NCBI GenBank assembly: GCA_037957365.1
Contig: JARHVA010000001.1
Location: 13,287,001 to 13,351,000 of the forward strand
Length of the DNA stretch: 64,000 bases
Source of the DNA: Torreya grandis
Taxonomy: Eukaryota; Streptophyta; Pinopsida; Cupressales; Taxaceae
Direction of reading: 5' to 3'
Position 1 is the stretch's first letter, and each line of letters begins with the position of its first letter. A program made the translations under genes and the position numbers. Shown here one piece after another: positions 57,744-64,000 of this stretch. The notes beneath the pieces were generated by a model. That model ran no database searches. It was not told the DNA's origin and saw only the letters and a list, made by a program, of their open reading frames with translations.

Positions 57744-59802
57744 ATGGCCAATCATCAAGTTCAGGAAGATTTCTCCACCAACAAGGCCCCATTGTTCAAC
57801 GAGACAAATTATGCATTCTAGAGTATAAGGACGAGGACATATATAATGGCCCTTGGTTTTGACATTTGGTGAGCAGTGGTGGATGGATAGATAGCACCAC
57901 AAACTCCACCAACAAATACAATAGGAAAGAAGGCTAGTGAAGATAACGCAAAAGCCATGAATGACATTCTGTGTGGTTTGTTAGAATCTGAGTTTGTAAA
58001 AGTAATGTAATGTAACTCGGCTAAGGAGATTTGGGATAAAATTAAGACCATCTATGAGGGAGATAACAAAGTAAAGATGGCCAAGCTTCAAACTCATAGG
58101 AGACAATTCAAAACTTTGAAAATGAGAGAGGATGAAAACATGGCAGCCTATTTACTTCGTGTAGATGAAATTGTCAACATTATTAGAGGGCTTGTTGAAA
58201 AAGTCAAAGAATATGTAATCGTCCAAAAGGTACTAAGGTCCCTACCTTTAAAATTCGATGCAAAAATTTATGCAATCGAAGAAATAAAGGATCTAAACAA
58301 ATTAACAATGGATGAGTTACATGGGATTCTCACGGCATATGAGATGAGGACTGAAAAAGAAAAATTATCTCAAAGGGTGGCAGTGTTTAAAGCCTCAAAA
58401 AAGGTGAAAAACAAAGAAATTGAATCAAGCGATGAAATCAGTGACGAACTAGATGAAAAGAAGGCTCTATTTGTCATAAAGCTTAAAAAAAGGGGTCTGA
58501 AAAATACAAAGGTAAGTTACCCTGCAAATGCTTTAATTGTGGTAAGATAGGACATTTTTCTGCCGAGTGTTCTCCTAAGGATGATAGTGAAGATGAAGAA
58601 AATAATAATGATAAAAGGAAAACGAAGGAAAGCAAGCTCACTTGAATAAAAACTTCAAATAAAGTGGGTATAAAAAAAATTCCAATAAGTACAAGAAAAG
58701 CCTCTATTCCAAAAAGGATAATAGCTCTGTCGAGGAGAGCAATGAAGAAATATCAGACAATGACGGAAGAAACCTGTTCATGGCAATAGAAACAAAACCC
58801 AAAGCCTATGTAAGTACAGACACCTTGGAAGAAGAGGATGATATCGAAAATGGAGTGGTAGATCTTAAAGAAGCGCTGATTTGTGCCTTGGGAGAGATAA
58901 AAATACTGAAGAAAAAAATTGAAACAAAGAGTACAAATTCAAAAATATGAAGAGGAAGATATTGCATTGAAAACAAAGATGACACAGAATGTTGAAGAAT
59001 CAAACAAGGTTATCAATGGCTTAAAAACTCAATTAGAGGAAATGAAAAGAATCAAGGAAATAAGAGCCAAATTGAAAGCAAAGGAGGATGAGTGCAAAAC
59101 ACAAGAATTTGAAATAATTGCCTTGAAATTAGAATTGGAGAAGACAACAAATGAGTTGAAGAACATATGAAAATTTGAGAAGAGTACCAGAGTGTTGAGT
59201 AATGTACTAAATAGTCAAAGGTCACCTTTCATTAAGTATGGCATTGGCTATGATGAGAACCAAAAGAACAATGAAAAATGGCAAACTTCAAAATCTATAG
59301 ACTCATCAAAGAAAGTAAATACAGAGAAGCCAAAGAGCTATGTGGATGCACTTAAGAGGTTTGTGAGTATAGAAAGCGAAAAGAAAACATAGTATGTTAA
59401 TCCTCATAAAAAAAACAGAGGTAAGAACATCTCCGTTAGAGATCTCAGAAGATCATTTCCGTCAAGCCGGAACAATGTGATAAAGTGCACAAGCTTTTTC
59501 TATGGTTATTGTTATTCTTGTAGTCAATTCGGTCATAGAGCAATAGAGTGTAATGCACATGCAAGAAATGAATATGCATGGAACTATGGAAAAGACACTT
59601 ATGGAGTTTCCAATAGAAATTATAACTCATTTGCCCCACTATTGAATTACAATGAAAATAATACTATATGTTATAATTGTAACAACTATGAACATATAAC
59701 ACTATTCTGTAGGAGTGTTTTTATAGAAACCCCTAAACAAAACAAGGTGAATACCCCGATTATAAAGAAAAAGGAATCTACAAAAATATGGAGAGAGAAG
59801 TA
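57744..59802 (+). pseudogene. Copia gag with three zinc knuckles
   Basis: From ATG 57744: MANHQVQEDFSTNKAPLFNE, TNYAF then a stop in place of Trp. The largest open piece is 58077-58550 (157 codons), with HRRQFKTLKMREDENMAAYL, KVLRSLPLKFDAK and MDELHGILTAYEMR. Knuckle 1, CFNCGKIGHFSAEC, follows in another frame at about 58530-58572. Then come a Lys/Glu-rich coiled part (58900-59170), knuckle 2 CYSCSQFGHRAIEC (59510-59551) and knuckle 3 CYNCNNYEHITLFC (59670-59711). The long gag with late knuckles is typical of the SIRE/Maximus lineage. Several frameshifts. Confidence 0.85.
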
Positions 59803-59849
59803 AGAGGAAATTAATCAAAAAAGAAAAAATCGTGCTTGTTCAAACAACG

Positions 59850-60230
59850 TTTCATGCACAAGACGAAGAGTAGCAGTGGTATATTGATAGTGTATGTTCA
59901 AGCCACATGATAGGTGATAAAAGCAAATTTCTCACTTTGAAGAAATTGAGTGAAGGTACAGTAAAAATTGGGGATAATACAAAGGCTAAGATTGTCGAAA
60001 AAGGTACCTCTAGCCTTGATAATGGAAAGACAAAAACTAAAAATGTTTTGTATGTACAAGGGTTGAAGCATAACCTATTGAGTGTCAGCGAAATGTGTGA
60101 TCAAGGACACACTCACATTTTATGCTCAAGACTACGAGATAGGGAGAGTAGACACAAGAAAATTAGTTGAAAACGCAAAGAAAACATCAAATAATCTGTA
60201 TATACTCAGTGAAATAAAATGAGAGGAATG
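59850..60230 (+). pseudogene. Copia protease
   Basis: QWYIDSVCSSHMIGDKSKF, with D-S-V-C-S where D-S-G-C/A-S is expected, so the catalytic Gly is lost. Continues ENGKTKTKNVLYVQGLKHN-like sequence and LLSVSEMCDQGH. A frame break follows near 60120. Confidence 0.8.
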
Positions 60231-61053
60231 CTACATGAGTCAAGTTGATGAAAGTTGGGTATGACATAAAAGAATGGGCCATATGAATTTTGACAATTTA
60301 GTGAAAATCAACACTAAGAATGTCGTAAGAGACATGCCCCAAATCACAAAACCTTTAAACACTATTTTTAAGCAATGTCAACATGGGAAGTAGATACGAG
60401 TGAGTTTTAGATCAAAAGAGTACTCGACAACCAAGGCATTGGAATTGATCCATATAGATCTATGTGGACCCATGAGAATGCAAAGCATACAAGATGAGAG
60501 TTATTTTATGTTGTTTATTGATGATTATTCTAAAATGACATGGGTTGCCTTTCTAAAAGAGAAATCCGAGGTATTTGAAAAGTTTAAATATTTTAAAGCT
60601 TTGGTTGAAAATGAAATGGATCTAAAGATCAAATGCCTAAGGTCAGATCGAGGGGGTGAGTTTCTCTCAAATGAATTCAATGAATTTTGTGAAGAGCATG
60701 GAATAAAGAGACATTTCTCAGCCGCAATGACTCCACAAAAAAATAGAGTTGTAGAGAGAAAGAATCGAACTATGCAAGAAATGGAAAGAACAATGTTAAA
60801 CAAATCCAAGCTTTCAAATAGATATTGGAGAGAGGTAGTCAACACCGCAGTTTACATCTTGAACAAAGGACAAATTAGGGTAAACAATAGTAAAACACCC
60901 ATGAGTTGGGGAAGGGTAGACTAACTTCGGTCAAATACTTCAAAGTGTTTGGAAGCAAATGCTAAGAGATGATGAAGACTTGGGGAAGTTCAACTCAAGA
61001 GCCGATGAAGGTATTTTTCTTGGTTATTTCTCAAAGAGTAAAGCCTATAGATG
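60231..61053 (+). pseudogene. Copia integrase, N-terminal and core part
   Basis: The zinc-binding start reads HKRMGHMNFDNLVKIN and FKQCQHGK (second Cys is His). The open frame 60400-60924 (174 codons) has ALELIHIDLCGPM (first Asp), CLRSDRGGEFLSNEFNEF (second Asp) and TPQKNRVVERKNRTMQEMER (Glu), so the DDE triad is kept. The reading then passes a frameshift, FKVFGSKC and EGIFLGYFSKSKAYRC, and stops at 61053 where the solo LTR is inserted. Confidence 0.87.
61049..61053. repeat. Target-site duplication AGATG, left copy
   Basis: AGATG here; AAATG (one change) at 62485-62489. Removing the insert restores the codons for RCYNKR. Confidence 0.7.
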
Positions 61054-62484
61054 TGTAATGTCCCCATTTTTTTGGAGATTTAAATAATATTATTGCTAAA
61101 ATAAAAAGTATTTTTAAATACTTAAAAATAAATAAAGCAATTAATAGAAAAAGCACTTTATGTTATAAATTGCACTTGAGTTGGGGCCTTTTTAAGGGTC
61201 ATGGGCACTTAAGGCCTAAAGTGAAATTATAAGGAGTTCCTTTGAATATTTTTAAATTAATTCTTCCCTCCAATTTGGGTGCCATGCTTGGGGGAGAGAT
61301 ATAAGAGGAAAGAAGGATTCATTTGAAGTTATGTTTTTGGATGATATTTGGAAAAGAAGTCAAGTATGTCAAGCTTGATTGTCGTCGGCATAGTTTCTTA
61401 GAGAATGTTACTCTCCAAGAGCTATGATTCTCTATAAACGGTGTCTATTAACATCATTTATCTATCGAAAATTGTGCTACACTTTTGAAGATTTATTTGA
61501 GGTTTTATCTAATACTTGTAGCGAAATGGCTTGGAGGACTAGAGCGAACCACCTAGAGGGCTTGTGAAGTCACCAAAGGTTGGCGATTTGCTTAGAGATT
61601 GAAGATTGTTGATTACTCCTTGGGAGACTCACCTGAGGGCTTGAAAAACATCGTTTTGGAGGTTCGTTGTTGGTAGAAACCCTCTTCTAGGGTTTTAATA
61701 ATTTATGTTATTTTTCCTTGTTGGAGCGAGTTACTTTTGAGGTATGATTGATGAGTTTTGGGCTGAATAGTGATTGAAAATTATTATAAAATTATTTGCA
61801 TAATTTTATCTAGTAGGACAAAGCACTTGGAGAGCTTTTTGGAGGTTGTGAGAAGTGTTTGTCAGGGATTTAATATTCAGAAAATATTCTTTATTTTTCC
61901 TTGGATTGGCAATTTGATTTGGGGAAGTTGTGAGCATTGTTTGATGAGTTTATGAGGGTTTAGCAATCTGAAATAATTTTCCTTAATTTCTATGCCCTGG
62001 GCGAGTTGGGTGGTAGGCTTGGAGAACCACTAGAGACCTTTTTTATACCCCAAAGGGTTCGCTGTAATTTTCCAGTGTTTTTGGGATATCTGTGGCAATT
62101 TTTGCAAGGGTTTGGAGTGCAAATAATATCCAGAACAACAGCTGTACTTTCAGAATTAAATCAGATTTTTTAATCATCAAAAGGTGGCATGTGAGCATCA
62201 AGATTGAGTTTTAGGACTGCTGTACCAACATCTAAATTAGCATAATTTTGCATCTATTTCCAATAGATACATCCTTCATTCATGCTGCAAAAAGGTACAC
62301 AAGTATAGCTTTACAATTGTTATTTATTGAAGCATTTGTGGAATGTTATTATACGGGTTTAGGAGGATCATTATGGCTAGGGTGTGCTGAGTTTGTGGGC
62401 AACATACAGTTTACTTTCAGATTGGCTTGGGGTTTTAAAGATAATTATCTATTTTGGCTTGAGATCCTATTTGGGGTCACTCCA
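61054..62484 (+). mobile_element. Solo LTR (TGTAATGTCCCC type)
   Basis: 1431 bp from TGTAATGTCCCCATTTTTTT to GGTCACTCCA, inserted in the Copia integrase reading, with a near-perfect target-site duplication. The 5' end equals that of the PDS5 element and its gag-bearing relative, and a TATA-like ATATAAGAGG sits near 61300. No internal region; probably left by LTR-LTR recombination. Its 3' end differs from TACTACA, so it is a distinct subfamily. The reading frame 62248-62679 crosses its end and is not a gene. Confidence 0.8.
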
Positions 62485-62489
62485 AAATG

Positions 62490-62755
62490 CTATAATAAAA
62501 GGTTGCGAATAATTGTAGAGAGTGTCAGTGTTAAAATGGATGAAACTAGGCCTAAACAAGTGAGTGTGCCAACTAATATTCATTCAAAAAAATCAGACTT
62601 CAAAAAAGAAGTAATAGAAGAAAGTCAAGAAGAAGAAGAAAGGGAAGATATAAGGGCACCATCTAGATTTATTCAGTAAAATCATGCAAAAAATCAAATC
62701 ATCGGTGATATTGATGCTAGAGTGAAAACTAGGGGAAGGTTAATGAATCAGAAAA
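62490..62755 (+). pseudogene. Copia integrase C-terminus and linker
   Basis: Resumes YNKRLRIIVESVSVKMDE, then the Glu-rich SQEEEEREDIRAP linker and NHAKNQIIGDIDARVKTRGR. This is the usual segment between integrase and RT. Confidence 0.8.
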
Positions 62756-62847
62756 TGTAAACTTTTCTCTATTGTCGAAGATAGAACCGAAATTTTTTTC
62801 ATGTAAACTTTTCTCTATTGTCGAAGATAGAACCGAAATGTTTTTCA
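62756..62847 (+). repeat. 46-bp tandem duplication
   Basis: Two copies of a 46-base unit (62756-62801, 62802-62847), starting TGTAAACTTTTCTCTATTGT and ending TTTTTTCA, differing at one base. The period shifts the frame between integrase and RT. Confidence 0.92.
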
Positions 62848-63560
62848 TAAGACAACAATGATAAGAATTGAATCGATGCCTTGGAAGAAGAATTGAACCA
62901 AATAGAGAAGAATGAAACTTGGGAACTTGTTCCCAGACCAAAGGACAAAAATGTAATTGGAACTAAATGGGTCTTTAGGAACAAACTGAATGAAGATGGC
63001 AAGGAAACAAGGAACAAAGCAAGACTGATATGTAAAGGCTATGCTCAAATAGGTGTTGACTTTGAGGAGACTTTTGCACCTGTGGCAAGATTAGAAGCCA
63101 TAAGACTATTTTTAGCATATGTTGGATTCAAGAGTTTCAAGGTCTATCAAATGGATGTGAAATTTGCATTTCTCAATGGGAATCTTGAAGAAGAGGTTTA
63201 CATAGAGCAACCTGAAGGTTTCTCTCTATCAGGGAATAAGGAGTATGCGTGTAGGCTAAAGAAAGCATTGTATGGACTAAAGCAAACCCCTAGATCTTGG
63301 TATGCAAAGATTGACAAATACTTTCTTGATCAAGGTTTCAAGAGAGGAGTGGTTGATAGTAACCTATACATCAAGACTGTATGTGAGAACCAGTTAGTTG
63401 TCGTTGTGTATGTTGATGACATTAATTTTGGTGAAGACAATGAGTAGATGTCTCAAGAATTTACAGGGGTAATGCAACAATAATTCAAAATGTCTATGTT
63501 AGGAGAGTTATCATTTTTCATTGGATTACAAATTACTCAGTCAAGTAAATGAATCTTCAT
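62848..63560 (+). pseudogene. Copia reverse transcriptase
   Basis: Open frame 62881-63447 (188 codons): [86 protein letters not shown] and catalytic YVDDINFG at 63409-63432. A stop follows; the reading continues MLGELSFFIGLQITQS to about 63560. Confidence 0.9.
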
Positions 63561-64000
63561 CTCTCAGAGCAAATACATTAAGGAAATGTTGAAGAAATTC
63601 AATATGGATGATTGTAGATCAGTAAATACTACAATGGTAACAGGGTGTAAGTTAAGCAAATATGATGAGTCAACAAAAGTCAATAAGATCTTGTATATAT
63701 CAATGATTGGAAGTCTATTGTATACTACTACATCAAGACCAGATATCATGCAGGCAGTAGGTCTAGTGGCCAAATTTTAGGCAACACCAAAAGAAACACA
63801 CTTGCAAGCAGTCAAAAAGATATTCAGGTATCTCAAAGACACTATAGATCTTGGTTTGTGGTACCCAAGAGGAAAGGACTTCACTTTGATAGCTTATACT
63901 GATGCAGATTGGGCAAGCAACATTGATGACAAAAAGAGCACAAGTGGAGGTGCATTCTTTCTTGGAATGAGTCTTGTGTCATGGTTGAGTAAGAAAAAAC
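63561..64000 (+). pseudogene. Copia RNase H (cut by window end)
   Basis: SKYIKEMLKKFNMDDCRSVN, then SLLYTTTSRPDIMQAVGLVA, a stop, KIFRYLKDTIDLGLWYPRG, and TDADWASNIDDKKSTSGGAF with SLVSWLSKKK at the edge. The catalytic Asp of TDADWA is present. Confidence 0.88.

Larger units (their letters stand above)
56626..64000 (+). mobile_element. SIRE/Maximus-like Ty1/Copia element (3' end outside)
   Basis: 5' LTR 56626-57675, primer-binding site, gag with three zinc knuckles, protease, integrase, RT and RNase H in Copia order on the plus strand. RNase H is still open at the window edge. The body is interrupted by a 1431-bp solo LTR at 61054-62484. Stops and frameshifts occur in gag, protease and integrase, so this copy is probably inactive, though the RT frame is open for 188 codons. 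Confidence 0.92.

Noticed and set aside
62248..62679. 143-codon plus-strand frame
   Set aside because: It runs across the end of the solo LTR into Copia integrase sequence; only the part after 62489 is real Copia coding.

Overview
The window comes from the nuclear genome of a land plant with a large, repeat-rich genome. It is AT-rich, almost entirely nested and decayed LTR retrotransposons (Ty3/Gypsy and Ty1/Copia), with one short stretch of a spliced nuclear gene with GT-AG introns. A gymnosperm or fern fits this picture, but that is inference; no sequence here fixes the species. I saw no rRNA, tRNA, CRISPR or bacterial-type feature.

Layout. (1) 780-3525: decayed plus-strand Gypsy pol (RT, RNase H, integrase), with a possible 3' LTR start at 3526. 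(2) 4.9-13.0 kb: a degenerate coding region holding a 446-bp tandem duplication and a Lys/Glu-rich tail. It is split by a structurally complete, non-autonomous minus-strand Copia element (7075-11218; 977-bp LTRs, target-site duplication GTAGA). (3) 13.0-17.0 kb: no gene recognised. (4) 17019-54301: a deep nest. The outermost unit is a minus-strand Gypsy element ('X'). Its 3' LTR and integrase/RT lie at 17.0-21.2 kb and its gag-protease and 5' LTR at 45.4-54.3 kb. Inside it, in an unassigned filler, sits a second minus-strand Gypsy element (25391-44747, TSD GTACC). Its RT is cut by a third LTR (30171-38841). That LTR is cut in turn by a plus-strand element (31705-38189, TSD CAAAA). The 5' LTR of X is separately cut by another minus-strand element (47782-54142, TSD GGATC). 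(5) 55211-56214: three minus-strand exons ending a cyclic-nucleotide-binding gene that resembles a PKA regulatory subunit. (6) 56626 to the window end: a plus-strand SIRE/Maximus-like Copia element (5' LTR, gag, protease, integrase, RT, RNase H) interrupted by a solo LTR at 61054-62484.

Most notable is the plus-strand element at 31705-38189. In the gag position, just after the primer-binding site, it carries an intronless copy of the N-terminus of the cohesin cofactor PDS5. This copy starts at a PDS5-like initiator Met and is fused to an acidic and coiled-coil region. The reading frame is 768 codons long with one early stop. Its C-terminal tail (NNPLFE ... DNPLF ... VYLVR.AHSF.FD) also occurs in the gag-protease element at 47782-54142. 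The two elements share LTR ends (TGTAATGTCCCCATTTT), the same primer-binding site and the same polypurine tract. Neither encodes a visible RT, RNase H or integrase, so both look non-autonomous.
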